DNA of 64,000 bases from Rheinheimera baltica DSM 14885 (GCF_000425345.1 NZ_KE384353.1:1-64000), one strand, 5' to 3'; shown: positions 25,231-33,891, counted from the first letter of the stretch. Translations and numbers: made by a program. Notes: a model not told the origin generated them from the letters alone.

Positions 25231-25312
25231 CATAATGGTTGCAGTTACACCTTCCTTCCTGGATTATTTCAGCACTATTTAGTGTCGGGAGCTAAGCTCC
25301 CGAATTTCTTTT
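25231..25312 (+). ncRNA. Candidate small RNA 2 with anti-Shine-Dalgarno-like segment
   Basis: A CATAAT hexamer (25231-25236) precedes a segment of about 70 bases that ends in its own terminator (25285-25312). The 5' part contains ACCTTCCTTCCT (25249-25260), complementary to purine-rich ribosome binding sites of the AGGAAGG type, in a region expected to be unpaired. No open frame with a ribosome site is present. It follows candidate RNA 1 in the same orientation and precedes the ECF sigma gene. Confidence 0.45.
25285..25312 (+). terminator. Intrinsic terminator upstream of the ECF sigma gene
   Basis: TCGGGAG and CTCCCGA form a 7-bp stem (25285-25291 with 25297-25303) around CTAAG, followed by ATTTCTTTTTT. 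It lies 114 bases before the sigma factor gene and so terminates a separate transcript. Confidence 0.82.
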
Positions 25313-25425
25313 TTAAAAAAATTTTACTCACCTTTAAACCTTTCGAATTACCCTACCGACTAAGCTGACAATACAAACAAAAAAGATGTTCTGAATAAGA
25401 TATTCCGAACCCACTAAGGGCGTTT

Positions 25426-25950
25426 ATGGCAATGGAGATTGCGCAGGCAATCGCGGCAGCAAAAAACGGTGATAAGCAAGCATTTCATCATGTTTATCAG
25501 CAGTTTGTCGGTCGGGTGTATGCTATTTGCTGGCGACTTTTGGCAAACAGGCAAAAGGCGGAAGATGCCTGTCAGGACGTGTTTATTAAGGTTTGGCAGC
25601 AGTTGCCTGCTTTTCGTGGCGACTGCAGTTTTGCGACCTGGTTACACAGTATTGCCACCCGCACAGCAATTGATGTGTGGCGCGGTGAAAAATATCTGCG
25701 TTTAACCGACAGCAGCGACATACAGAACGAGCTTATCGAGCAAACAGTTGGTTGCAGTAGTGAAGATATGCCTTTAGAGCAGGCCATACAGCGCATACCG
25801 CCGCAAGCGCGTGCCGTATTTGTTCTGTTTGCGCTGGAAGGTTATCAGCATCAGGAGATTGCCAGCCTGCTTGGCATTAAAGAGGGTACCTCTAAAGCGC
25901 AGTACTTTAGAGCCAGACAATTGTTACAGGAGTGGTTAGCTGATGAATGA
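25426..25950 (+). CDS. ECF-family RNA polymerase sigma factor
   Basis: 174 residues with sigma region 2 (about 20-85: AICWRLLANRQKAEDACQDV and FRGDCSFATWLHSIATRTAID) and region 4 (about 115-170: IPPQARAVFVLFALEGYQHQ then EIASLLGIKEGTSKAQ). It directs RNA polymerase to stress promoters. The stop overlaps the next start by 8 bases, and the downstream protein is a likely membrane anti-sigma factor, the usual arrangement. The sequence TGTTCTGAATAAGATATTCC just upstream may contain its own promoter, but I cannot define it. Confidence 0.92.
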   Translation: MAMEIAQAIAAAKNGDKQAFHHVYQQFVGRVYAICWRLLANRQKAEDACQDVFIKVWQQLPAFRGDCSFATWLHSIATRTAIDVWRGEKYLRLTDSSDIQNELIEQTVGCSSEDMPLEQAIQRIPPQARAVFVLFALEGYQHQEIASLLGIKEGTSKAQYFRARQLLQEWLADE

Positions 25951-26434
25951 ACAGCAACTTGACCAGGCTATTAAGGGCCTGACACAGCAAATAACACCCG
26001 AACGTAACTTGTGGCCAGAGATTGAAAGTCGGCTGATATCACCCGGCAAGGCTGGGAAATCCAGGCGATTGATAAGAGCATTGGCAACGGCAGCCATGTT
26101 GGGTTTGGTCAGTGTAATGGGCTGGCAACTTTTATTGTTACCTTCCGCACCTGAGAGCAGCCTGGCGAAAATGCCCACAGCAGAGCTGATGCTATTGCAA
26201 GTGTTTGAGCAGCAAAAAGCCCGCCAGTTAAGCCAAATGGCAGAAGTAAATGAGGGGTTTGATAACTGGCAGCAACAATTGCAGGTATGGGACCAGGCCA
26301 TAGCGCAGGTGCGAGGGGCACTACTATTTTATCCGGATGAACCGCAGCTTTTAGCGCAGTTGCAACGCTTATATCAGCAGCAGTTGTCGTATATTCAGCG
26401 GGCGACACTGCACCACAATTCAGTGATCAGTTAG
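25943..26434 (+). CDS. Putative membrane anti-sigma factor
   Basis: 163 residues: a cytoplasmic N-terminal part (1-45, with PERNLWPEIESRL, a motif common in RsgI/RseA-like anti-sigma proteins), one membrane helix (about 48-68), and a periplasmic part of about 95 residues rich in Gln that looks helical. No zinc-binding HxxxCxxC motif is present. The role is inferred from its overlap with the sigma gene and topology. The DUF4097 gene follows after 9 bases. Confidence 0.75.
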   Translation: MNEQQLDQAIKGLTQQITPERNLWPEIESRLISPGKAGKSRRLIRALATAAMLGLVSVMGWQLLLLPSAPESSLAKMPTAELMLLQVFEQQKARQLSQMAEVNEGFDNWQQQLQVWDQAIAQVRGALLFYPDEPQLLAQLQRLYQQQLSYIQRATLHHNSVIS

Positions 26435-26443
26435 GAGTAATTT

Positions 26444-27418
26444 ATGCTTACATTAACAAAACCATGGCAGGTAGCGCTTACGGCGCTAATGCTGTTAAAC
26501 ATCAGCTTACCGGCGTTTGCCGACTCGCGTGAAACGGTTGACGAAAGTCGCAACGTGGCCGGCAATGAAAAAATCTATCTCGAAGTTATGAGCGGTGAGA
26601 TAGCCATTAAAGCTGTAAACAGCAACCAGTTTAAGATTGTTGGAAAACTGGATGAAAAGGCCACCGGTTACACGCTGGAATCAGCAGACGGTTTTACCCG
26701 CTTTGAAATGACCATGCCACGCCAGGTGAATTACCGCGGCAACGAAAAATCAAATGCCGCTGACTTACGTATTGAAGTACCCATTGGCAGCAGCGTTGAA
26801 TTTAAAGGTGTAAACAGCGATGTGAGCCTCAGCGGCATTACGGGTGGCAGCAATATAGGCACGGTGAATGGCACCATTGCGGCAGTAGAGCTGGCAAATT
26901 TGGTGCAGTTAAGTACAGTAAATGGTGAGATTAATAGTAAAGACAATAGTGGCCAAATAACGCTGAGTTCAGTCAACGGAAAAATAACTGATGTTGGTTC
27001 ATCTGGCCGGTTGGAGTACAGCGTGGTAAATGGTGAGGTCAAAGCCAGAACCAATGCCGAGGAAGTGACGGTAAGCACGGTAAACGGTGATGCTAAACTG
27101 AAAATGACCAGTACAACACAGCTGAAATTAAGCACCGTTAACGGCGAGATTGAAGCAGAGCTCGCTAACTCGGTTAGCCCACGCATCAGCGGCAGCAGTG
27201 TCAGCGGTGATATTGAATTAAAGCTGGATACGAATGTTAGCGCCCGGTTTGATATTAAAGCCTCAGCCGGTGGCAGCATCGATAACAAACTTAGCAGCGA
27301 CAAAGCTACTAAAGCCAAATATGGCCCAGCCCGCAGCCTGCAGTTTACATTGGGCAGTGGTGATGGCAGCGTAGAGCTAAACACAGTAAGCGGTGATGTC
27401 GAGCTGGATAAGTTGTAA
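26444..27418 (+). CDS. Secreted DUF4097 beta-helix protein with an 18-residue repeat ladder
   Basis: 324 residues with a signal peptide ending PAFA (residue 26). The mature chain is made of short beta strands in which the tripeptide VNG recurs at 141, 159, 177, 195, 213 and 232, then VSG at 253, that is every 18 residues with only the last two steps longer. Such a ladder indicates a right-handed beta-helix or solenoid. DUF4097 proteins are frequent partners of ECF sigma/anti-sigma pairs, and this gene is third in such an operon. Function unknown; it may be an envelope target or sensor of the sigma unit. Confidence 0.85.
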   Translation: MLTLTKPWQVALTALMLLNISLPAFADSRETVDESRNVAGNEKIYLEVMSGEIAIKAVNSNQFKIVGKLDEKATGYTLESADGFTRFEMTMPRQVNYRGNEKSNAADLRIEVPIGSSVEFKGVNSDVSLSGITGGSNIGTVNGTIAAVELANLVQLSTVNGEINSKDNSGQITLSSVNGKITDVGSSGRLEYSVVNGEVKARTNAEEVTVSTVNGDAKLKMTSTTQLKLSTVNGEIEAELANSVSPRISGSSVSGDIELKLDTNVSARFDIKASAGGSIDNKLSSDKATKAKYGPARSLQFTLGSGDGSVELNTVSGDVELDKL

Positions 27419-27445
27419 ACCGTATAAAAAGTCACTTTTCCTGTA

Positions 27446-27479
27446 AATAACAAAGGCCGCTATAGCGGTCTTTGTTATT
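27446..27479 (+). terminator. Intrinsic terminator of the ECF operon
   Basis: AATAACAAAGGCCGC (27446-27460) pairs with GCGGTCTTTGTTATT (27465-27479) with one G-T pair and loop TATA. It ends the sigma, anti-sigma and DUF4097 transcript. Confidence 0.88.
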
Positions 27480-27587
27480 TGTTGCATCAAAGGCTAATTT
27501 AGAAAAAATGATTGATTTTCATTTAGATAACAGCATAGATTGGATTGATAAATTACATGCTTTGAATAAGTAGATATGGAGCTTGCT

Positions 27588-28052
27588 ATGAAACATAAGT
27601 TACTTGCTGCGTTTGCAGTATTTTTGTCACTATCGGTAACAGCTGAGACAGAAATAGACTTAAATGCTTTTGCACAGCAGTATTTTAAGGCGATGGTGGC
27701 GACGCAGGCACCTGATGCGACAACACAGGATCTGGAAAACTACCTGGCGCTTTTAACCGATGATATCGGCCATTCACATTTACCTTATGTTACTGACGAT
27801 TCGCGCCAGCCTGATGGCAAACAAGCGATGCGAAAAGGCATGACGTTTTATTTAGGCGCCCACACCGAACATAAAGCCGAGCTGTTGGATGTGTTTACCT
27901 TTAATCAGTCGGCCATCGCCATTCGCTACAGTAACAGCGCCAAAGGTATTCACCCGCAGCATAAGCAAGCCATTTCTTACAGCCAAGTTATGATGGAAGT
28001 ATTGGAGATGGAAAACGGTAAGGTTGCAGTAATCCGTAAGTATCATCAGTAA
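27588..28052 (+). CDS. Secreted SnoaL/NTF2-like protein
   Basis: 154 residues from ATG 27588, preceded by GGAG at 7 bases; an ATG four codons earlier overlaps that ribosome site. The signal peptide ends SVTA. The rest has the small cone-shaped NTF2 fold pattern: helix with FAQQYFKAMVATQ, LLTDDIGHSHLPYV, and long strands at the end (MMEVLEMENGKVAVIRKYHQ). SnoaL-like proteins range from isomerases to binding proteins. No specific role can be given. The esterase gene follows after 59 bases. Confidence 0.75.
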   Translation: MKHKLLAAFAVFLSLSVTAETEIDLNAFAQQYFKAMVATQAPDATTQDLENYLALLTDDIGHSHLPYVTDDSRQPDGKQAMRKGMTFYLGAHTEHKAELLDVFTFNQSAIAIRYSNSAKGIHPQHKQAISYSQVMMEVLEMENGKVAVIRKYHQ

Positions 28053-28111
28053 TATGTATTTTTCCGCGCATGGTTGCGTTAAAAATTGCCGTTACAAATA
28101 GGGTTAAGCAA

Positions 28112-28939
28112 ATGAAATTATTATTAGCGGTTTTGCTGCTATTTTGCGTTGAAGCAAACGGCAATACCGCTTACGAAATACCGCGCAGCGCGGTTATTGA
28201 GCTTAAAGAGCAATCCAGCAGCCGTGTTTACCCGCTGTTTATTCAACTGCCCGCTTCTTATAACAAACAGCCGGATAAAGTGTATCCGGTAATTTATCTG
28301 GTTGATGCGCATTACAGCTTCCCGCTGATAAGCGGCGCGACACGTTTTCCGATGAACAGCGGCGTCATGCAGCAGGCAATTATTGTTGCTGTATCGTATG
28401 AGCAAGGTTCAAAAGGTGCCAGCAGCAGAATTCGCGATTACACACCGTCAAATGCTAAAGCGTGGCGGCAGGAAACCGGTAATGCCAGCGGCCATATGGC
28501 CTTTATCCGTGATACGGTTTTTCCGTTTATTGAGCAAAACTACCGTGCCAGCAACACTAACCGCACTTTTGTCGGCAACTCGTTAGGCGGCTTATTCGGC
28601 ACTTATATTTTATTTACTGAGCCAGCGTTGTTTGCCAACTACATACTTGGCAGCCCGTCAGTCTGGTTTGATAATAATATGATTCTGGCGGCGTCGGTGG
28701 TTAAACCCAAGGCGGCTACCAGGGTGTATATATCTGTTGGGGAATACGAGACACCGGCTTACGGCGAAGGCCAGGATATGCTGGCCGGGGCTAAACAGTT
28801 AACAGACAAAATTCGGGCACTTAACAGCGGTAATATTGACTTGCGATTTTCAGTTGTATCTGGCGCCAGTCATGCCACGGCCTTTCCAACTACTGCAATT
28901 CAGGGGCTGGATTGGATTTATGGCATTAAAAAACAATGA
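28112..28939 (+). CDS. Secreted alpha/beta hydrolase (esterase D / IroE-type)
   Basis: 275 residues from ATG 28112, where a signal peptide begins (MKLLLAVLLLFCVEANG); the ATG at 28070 would add a polar extension before it. The hydrolase has YPVIYLVDAHYSF, the nucleophile elbow GNSLGG with Ser157, and His254 in SGASHAT. Members cleave ester bonds in siderophores or small acyl compounds; the substrate is unknown. It belongs to the same family as the product of 1162-2295. The GNAT gene follows after 58 bases. Confidence 0.85.
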   Translation: MKLLLAVLLLFCVEANGNTAYEIPRSAVIELKEQSSSRVYPLFIQLPASYNKQPDKVYPVIYLVDAHYSFPLISGATRFPMNSGVMQQAIIVAVSYEQGSKGASSRIRDYTPSNAKAWRQETGNASGHMAFIRDTVFPFIEQNYRASNTNRTFVGNSLGGLFGTYILFTEPALFANYILGSPSVWFDNNMILAASVVKPKAATRVYISVGEYETPAYGEGQDMLAGAKQLTDKIRALNSGNIDLRFSVVSGASHATAFPTTAIQGLDWIYGIKKQ

Positions 28940-28997
28940 CGATTATACCGATGCAGTGGTGGTATGCGGAGGAACTCGCGCCGAGGGAGGTATTACA

Positions 28998-29411
28998 ATG
29001 AGCAACTTTACAGAAGACAACAGTTCTGAGTTCGCGGATCAGGCAAAACAGAAAATAGCCGAGTTTAATGCGCAGCACTGGGATGCTAGTAAGCGCCAGG
29101 CATTGGGGCTTAAGCAATTAAATGCTTTTGGTGAACTGGTCGCGGCATTAGCCGGGCGCACTTTTGGTAACTGGTTTTATTTAGAGTCGTTCTGGCTAGC
29201 CGAGACTGAGCGCGGTAAAGGAATTGGTAGTGCTATGCTGGCAAGCGCCGAAGCTATGGCCAAAGCGCGTGGTTGTCGTTTTGTTGTTTTGGATACTGTG
29301 GAGTTTCAGGCAAAACCGTTTTATCAGCGCCATGGTTATCAGGTTAAGTGGGTGCAACAGGACTACCCCTTTGCCGGTGGGGCCAAATACTTTATGACTA
29401 AAACGTTGTGA
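28998..29411 (+). CDS. GNAT-family N-acetyltransferase
   Basis: 137 residues from ATG 28998, chosen because GGGAGG lies about 8 bases upstream; the open frame extends upstream into the esterase gene in another phase but without a ribosome site. The acetyl-CoA loop is RGKGIGSAMLASAEAMAKAR, followed by FVVLDTVEFQAKPFYQRHGY, the canonical C-terminal part. Substrate unknown. A frameshifted copy of the last 20 codons lies at 30800-30863 on the far side of purC. Confidence 0.88.
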   Translation: MSNFTEDNSSEFADQAKQKIAEFNAQHWDASKRQALGLKQLNAFGELVAALAGRTFGNWFYLESFWLAETERGKGIGSAMLASAEAMAKARGCRFVVLDTVEFQAKPFYQRHGYQVKWVQQDYPFAGGAKYFMTKTL

Positions 29412-29439
29412 CATTTGTCTTTCAACATGACGCGGTTTA

Positions 29440-29600
29440 CCCCCATGAATACACCATAAATCATCCTTGAGGCTCGATTGAAAAGAACTCCTGTCCTTTT
29501 CCCGTCGGGCCAGCTTAGCTGTCCAAATATGTTCCTGACATATTTGTCCGGCCATCCATGGCCTCCACGGTTGATTTAGGGCATGCCGGTCATGCTGAGT
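29440..29600. repeat. Structured intergenic element between GNAT and purC genes
   Basis: The space between the converging genes contains several inverted repeats in a row: AAATATGT with ACATATTT (29525-29545, loop TCCTG), the perfect GGCCATCCATGGCC (29550-29563), and an imperfect GAAAAG/CTTTTC pair near 29475-29498. It has no T-run terminator of the usual form. Its mosaic of short hairpins resembles the mobile or repeated intergenic elements of gammaproteobacteria; only one copy lies in this window. Confidence 0.45.
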
Positions 29601-29613
29601 TTAAGCACCGTTA

Positions 29614-30720
29614 TCAGTTGTTAATTAAGCCGTAGTGTTTATCCAGCACGTCGATAATTTCAGCTTTAGGGTTATCCGACAGGCTGATTTTTTTACCAAT
29701 TACTTTTTCTGCAATGCCTAAATAAGTGTGGGAGATATCCATCATCACGCTCGTGGGCAGCGCGTTGTCGCGCGCCAATGCTGCGCGCTCTGGCATGCGG
29801 TCTTTATTTAACAGGATATCCGGCTCGGGGAAGTGGTTTAGTAACCACTGGCGGAAGCCTTCTTTTGATTGCTCAACGATGTTGCCACTGCGCCAGCTTG
29901 CACCGTCCCATATACGTGAGCTATCGGGTGTGCCCACTTCATCCATATAAATGAGTTTGTTTTGATTATTGGCATCTTTTACATAGCCAAATTCAAACTT
30001 GGTATCAACAAACATCTGGTCTAATTTAGCCAGTGCATCACTGATAACGCCAAAGCCTTGCTTTAACAACTTTTCGTACAGGTCAATATCTGCAGCCTGT
30101 TCAAAGCCAAAGGCCGCGCTATGACGCTGAATATCGGCGCGGGAAATATTAACGTCATCCGCCTCGGGCACACCATCAAGGCCAGTGAGAATGCCTTTAG
30201 TAGAGGGCGTAATTAAAATTTCCGGCAGTTTTTGATCTTTCTTTAGGCCCTCTGGCAAGGTAATACCACAGAACTCGCGCTCGCCCTTGCTATAGGCGCG
30301 CCACATTGAGCCGGTAATATACTGACGGGCAATGGCTTCAATTTTTACCGGCCGGGCTTTTTGAACAATCCAAACCAGCGGGTGCGGAATATCCAAAATA
30401 TGGCTGTCGGCTAAGCCATGTTGCTTAAACAGCGAAAACCAGTGATTAGAAATGGCATTTAGCGCAGCGCCTTTGCCCGGAACGCCATTTAAGCCGTTCT
30501 CGCCATGCCAGATGCAATCAAATGCAGAGATGCGATCGCTAATCACCATGATAGCCAGCGGCGTGTCCATAGCAACAGGGTAGTTTTTTTCACGAATAAG
30601 CCGTGCGCTGTCTGCGGCCGTTAACCAGTAAACACTGCGCACCTTGCCGGAATGTACCGGTAAATCTGTACGAATTGGCAAGTCATCGTTGACTGCCAGA
30701 ACCTGAGTTGCAAAAGTCAT
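29614..30720 (-). CDS. purC: Phosphoribosylaminoimidazole-succinocarboxamide synthase (long form)
   Basis: 368 residues. It joins CAIR and aspartate with ATP to SAICAR in purine synthesis. Conserved parts include [11 protein letters not shown] (the phosphate-binding beta hairpin), [34 protein letters not shown] and KFEFGYV. The enzyme is longer than the 237-residue E. coli form, as is common in Vibrio/Alteromonas-type bacteria. The start at 30720 is the first residue of a coherent N-terminus. No PurR box was recognised upstream; the upstream DNA carries a GNAT relic instead. Confidence 0.95.
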   Translation of the reverse strand: MTFATQVLAVNDDLPIRTDLPVHSGKVRSVYWLTAADSARLIREKNYPVAMDTPLAIMVISDRISAFDCIWHGENGLNGVPGKGAALNAISNHWFSLFKQHGLADSHILDIPHPLVWIVQKARPVKIEAIARQYITGSMWRAYSKGEREFCGITLPEGLKKDQKLPEILITPSTKGILTGLDGVPEADDVNISRADIQRHSAAFGFEQAADIDLYEKLLKQGFGVISDALAKLDQMFVDTKFEFGYVKDANNQNKLIYMDEVGTPDSSRIWDGASWRSGNIVEQSKEGFRQWLLNHFPEPDILLNKDRMPERAALARDNALPTSVMMDISHTYLGIAEKVIGKKISLSDNPKAEIIDVLDKHYGLINN

Positions 30721-30799
30721 CTTTACGTCTTCTGAGGCTGAGAAAGGCGCGCAGAGTTTAGCAGATTCTATTGCTTAACTGAATCGGTCTGCGTAATGA

Positions 30800-30863
30800 G
30801 CGCAGCAAGATTATCCTTTTTGCCGGTGGCGCTAAATACTTCATGAGCAAAAAATCATCATAA
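30800..30863 (+). pseudogene. Frameshifted 3' relic of a GNAT acetyltransferase gene
   Basis: Plus-strand codons read AQQDYPF, then after one extra T in a run of five Ts, AGGAKYFMSKKSS and a TAA stop at 861-863. This matches the end of the intact GNAT at 28998-29411 (VQQDYPFAGGAKYFMTKTL) nearly residue for residue. The upstream part of the gene is absent. Third-position differences show the copy is old or came from a relative. It lies in the 315-bp region between the purC start and the DUF4397 gene. Confidence 0.8.
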
Positions 30864-31019
30864 AAAAACGGTGTTAAAGTGATTAAGTTCAATCAATATT
30901 AATGCTTTATTGTAATTTGGTTTTTTACTTTGTCATTAAGTGTAACCAACTGTTTGAAATGGTGAAACAGCATAGAGTTATCCCAGTGAAGCCCTTACCC
31001 TGAGGACGTTAAATACTAC

Positions 31020-31030
31020 CCTTCGGAAGG
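31020..31030 (+). promoter_or_regulatory. Hairpin covering the ribosome binding site of the DUF4397 gene
   Basis: CCTTCGGAAGG is a small perfect inverted repeat whose right arm AAGG is part of the ribosome binding site (AAGGA, 31027-31031) just before the ATG at 31036. It could lower translation until melted or bound; the stem is only 4 bp, so the effect may be nil. Confidence 0.3.
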
Positions 31031-31035
31031 ACTTC

Positions 31036-32343
31036 ATGAAATTAGCTTATATATCTTCACTTGTGCTGTTAACAACTATGTTGGCAGGTTGCGGTGGCAG
31101 CAGTAAAGACGAGGCAACGGCAGAAAGTTATCTGCAATTTTATAATGGTGCGGCAATAGCGGGCAATACACTGTTAAAGGCCGGTGATACAAGTATTGGC
31201 AATGCAGCTTACGGTGACGTTAGCTCGCTGGTTGCATTAGAGGCTGATACTTATGCCGTTAAGTTTGTGGATGTGGCATCTACAGATGACTTGTTAGAGG
31301 AAAATGTTGCGCTAGCCAAAGACATGAAAACACTGTTTATCCTGACACAACAAGACCAGCAGTATGATCACCTTAGCCTGAGTTTTAAGCGCGATGCTGA
31401 ACTGGAAGATAAATTTAATCTGCATATAGCTAATTTATCGGAGCAATATCCGCAGTTAGATATTTATATTGGTGCTGAAAATACCAGTTTTTCAGACGCT
31501 GAGTTACTTGAATCACTTAGCCTGCACGAAGTAACAACGGAAGCAAAAAGTCGTGATCTTGGTAAGTTTAACCTGTACCTGACTGAAGCCGGACAGACGA
31601 CGCCAATTTTTACGGCGCAGTCGGTACACTTTGCTTATGAAAATACTTACGTCATGATTGTGCGTGATAAGCATGGCCCGCTTGCCGAGCAGTTATCGCT
31701 GGATATTGTACTGAATTCATCTAGTGTTACTGCCTACAACAATGTTGATGCCAGTGCGCAGTTCCGCCTGTACAACAGTTTGGATCAAAATATACAGCTT
31801 GCCTTGGACAACACCATTGTGGCCAGCGTTGCGGCTGGTCAAATGGGGGCTTATGTGAGCAGCGAGCAAGGTGATTACAGCCTGTCGGTGCGTACTGAAA
31901 ATGGTGATGTGTTATTAAACAGTGCCTTGCTAAGCTTGGCTGCTGGTGATAGCAAAGCGGTGTTGCTGTATAACAATGAAGCCCAAGCGGCTGAAGCATT
32001 AACGGTACTAGAGCGTGATACGCCGCAACTTCAAGCGCATGATGTGCTGGTGGCTAATCTGGTGCCGGATTTTACCAAGCTACAGTTTTATTTTGTCCGT
32101 CAAAATGAAACCATTAGTACGGCCAAATACAGCATTAAAAACCTGGAATTTAAAAAGCAGCAAAGCATTAACTTACCTAAAGATGACTACGCTATTGCAT
32201 TGGTTCAGGTTGCGGACAATGGCAGCACGACCTTGTTGGATAAAACACCCAGCATGATGTTAGAGCCAGGGGTTCACTATTCACTGTTGGCAGAAAAAGA
32301 TGACGCCGCACCATCAGGATATCGTTTAAAACTGGTGCAGTAA
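31036..32343 (+). CDS. DUF4397-type lipoprotein
   Basis: 435 residues with a lipoprotein signal (lipobox LAGC, Cys at 19, then GGSSKDE). The mature chain has two or more beta-sandwich repeats of the DUF4397 type: YLQFYNGAAIAGNTLLKAGD and QFRLYNSLDQNIQLALD mark the starts of similar units, each followed by Y/V-rich strands. Such proteins are anchored in the outer membrane and have no known function. The gene is monocistronic and ends at a bidirectional terminator shared with fadL-like. Confidence 0.78.
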   Translation: MKLAYISSLVLLTTMLAGCGGSSKDEATAESYLQFYNGAAIAGNTLLKAGDTSIGNAAYGDVSSLVALEADTYAVKFVDVASTDDLLEENVALAKDMKTLFILTQQDQQYDHLSLSFKRDAELEDKFNLHIANLSEQYPQLDIYIGAENTSFSDAELLESLSLHEVTTEAKSRDLGKFNLYLTEAGQTTPIFTAQSVHFAYENTYVMIVRDKHGPLAEQLSLDIVLNSSSVTAYNNVDASAQFRLYNSLDQNIQLALDNTIVASVAAGQMGAYVSSEQGDYSLSVRTENGDVLLNSALLSLAAGDSKAVLLYNNEAQAAEALTVLERDTPQLQAHDVLVANLVPDFTKLQFYFVRQNETISTAKYSIKNLEFKKQQSINLPKDDYAIALVQVADNGSTTLLDKTPSMMLEPGVHYSLLAEKDDAAPSGYRLKLVQ

Positions 32344-32372
32344 TGAACTTGTAAAATAGTTTAATAAATAAA

Positions 32373-32400
32373 CAAAAGGCGATCATCAGATCGCCTTTTG
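32373..32400. terminator. Bidirectional intrinsic terminator
   Basis: CAAAAGGCGATC (32373-32384) and GATCGCCTTTTG (32389-32400) form a perfect 12-bp stem with loop ATCA. It lies between the converging DUF4397 and FadL-like genes. Confidence 0.9.
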
Positions 32401-32421
32401 CGTTATCAACGTTAAAGGAAG

Positions 32422-33891
32422 TTAAAAGCTGTAGCTGGCGCCAAGCGAAAACAATTGGCCTTTATTGCGGTAGTCGGCTTGATAACCGCTTTGATAAAGC
32501 CGCTCATTTTGCACATTATATTCGTGTTCATTCACGCTAACGTCACCAGTAAACAAGTAACCGTACGCAATATCAAAACTAAGATGCTGATTTAACTGCC
32601 AATGTGTACCTACAGTAATCCATAAACGATCGTCAGTAGGAATGCGGGCCGTTTTGTGGCTAGTTGATATAGGGTTTTCATCATATGCCATACCGGCTTT
32701 TAGCGTAATGTCAGGTTGGTATTGGTAGGTTGCTCCAACAGCAAAGCCCCACACGTTGTGCCAATACTCTGGAATGTAGCCAATTTGCCCTTCGTTGTTC
32801 AGGTTTGCTGCAGTTTGCGTATTAAGCGAAATACTCGGATTAGTGTCGTTACTGACAATATCGATGCTCTGAAACTCACTCCACTGAGTCCAAACTGCAC
32901 TAAATTGCACTGACAACGCCTTTGTCAGCTGCTGATCAACACTAAATGCCGCTGATGCGGGAGTTGTTAGCGCCAGTTGACTGGCTTCCGTTAGCTTACT
33001 TTGTGACGCCAGTTTACCCGTGGATAAATCAATAGCAGGCAGGTGAGGGGCTACAACCATGAAATTAGGATTACCGACCACATTAGCTCCGGTAATCGGG
33101 GCGTTAGTAATGACAGAGTCGCCTTTTAAATTAAAACGAATTGCGGAATGGTACATCAATGCCAGGAGTGTGCCGTCAAGCGGCTCTGCATGAATGCCTA
33201 ACGTATAGCCAAAAGCAATATCATCGCCTTCTACTTCATAATGACTATTGCAGTAAGCTGCGTTATACACAGGTGCACCGAACATAGCATTTGTTGTTTG
33301 TTCGCCTAGCTCACACAGGCCGCTGTGATCTTTGTACTTTGATAAGGTACCCGCGGCACGGTTAATTGAGATACCAGCACCGACAGACCAATGTTTATTC
33401 AGGTTATAGCCAATGGAGGGTTGTAAGCTTAGCACCTGAATAGCTGTTTCATCGGCAAAATAGCGACCGACAAAGTCATTATCGTAATCTGATGACAGAC
33501 CAAATGGCACATAAAAGCCGATACCCCAGCTTACGTCATTGTTGATTTTATCGGCATAAAACACAAAAGGGACCAATTCATTTAAACTATTTGCGCCTTC
33601 GGTACGACCAACTACTGATTGGCCGTTAGCGCTTTGTGCTTGGGCATTACCGTAATTAGTTTTAGCGGTAATCAGCGATAGGCCGCCAGTTAATTGTGTG
33701 CCATCAAGCTTTGTGATGGCAGCCGGGTTTGAGTAAACCAGGCTGGCATCAGTAATTTGTGCACCACGACCAGCATAAGCATTGCCCATGCTGCTGACGG
33801 ATTGTTCGAATAATTTATAGCCTTCAGCCTGTGCCGACAGACAAATAAGCGCAGAAAATACGGCAAGCGAAATAGCAGTTGTTCTAATCAT
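32422..33891 (-). CDS. FadL-family outer-membrane long-chain fatty acid/hydrocarbon transporter
   Basis: 489 residues from the second ATG (33891), which has GGGGT 7 bases upstream. A signal peptide ends AQA. The mature N-terminus contains the FadL plug motif SVSSMGNAYAGRGA followed by DASLVYSNPAAITKL, and the rest is beta-barrel with a C-terminal Phe (ASYSF). FadL proteins let hydrophobic molecules cross the outer membrane by lateral diffusion. It is a single gene with a palindromic operator candidate upstream. Confidence 0.92.
   Translation of the reverse strand: MIRTTAISLAVFSALICLSAQAEGYKLFEQSVSSMGNAYAGRGAQITDASLVYSNPAAITKLDGTQLTGGLSLITAKTNYGNAQAQSANGQSVVGRTEGANSLNELVPFVFYADKINNDVSWGIGFYVPFGLSSDYDNDFVGRYFADETAIQVLSLQPSIGYNLNKHWSVGAGISINRAAGTLSKYKDHSGLCELGEQTTNAMFGAPVYNAAYCNSHYEVEGDDIAFGYTLGIHAEPLDGTLLALMYHSAIRFNLKGDSVITNAPITGANVVGNPNFMVVAPHLPAIDLSTGKLASQSKLTEASQLALTTPASAAFSVDQQLTKALSVQFSAVWTQWSEFQSIDIVSNDTNPSISLNTQTAANLNNEGQIGYIPEYWHNVWGFAVGATYQYQPDITLKAGMAYDENPISTSHKTARIPTDDRLWITVGTHWQLNQHLSFDIAYGYLFTGDVSVNEHEYNVQNERLYQSGYQADYRNKGQLFSLGASYSF

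Noticed and set aside
26731-27453. 240-residue minus-strand open frame opposite the DUF4097 gene
   Set aside because: It mirrors the repeated strand codons of the DUF4097 gene, has no ribosome site and a repetitive Leu/Ser/Pro composition; the plus-strand product has a signal peptide and fits the operon.
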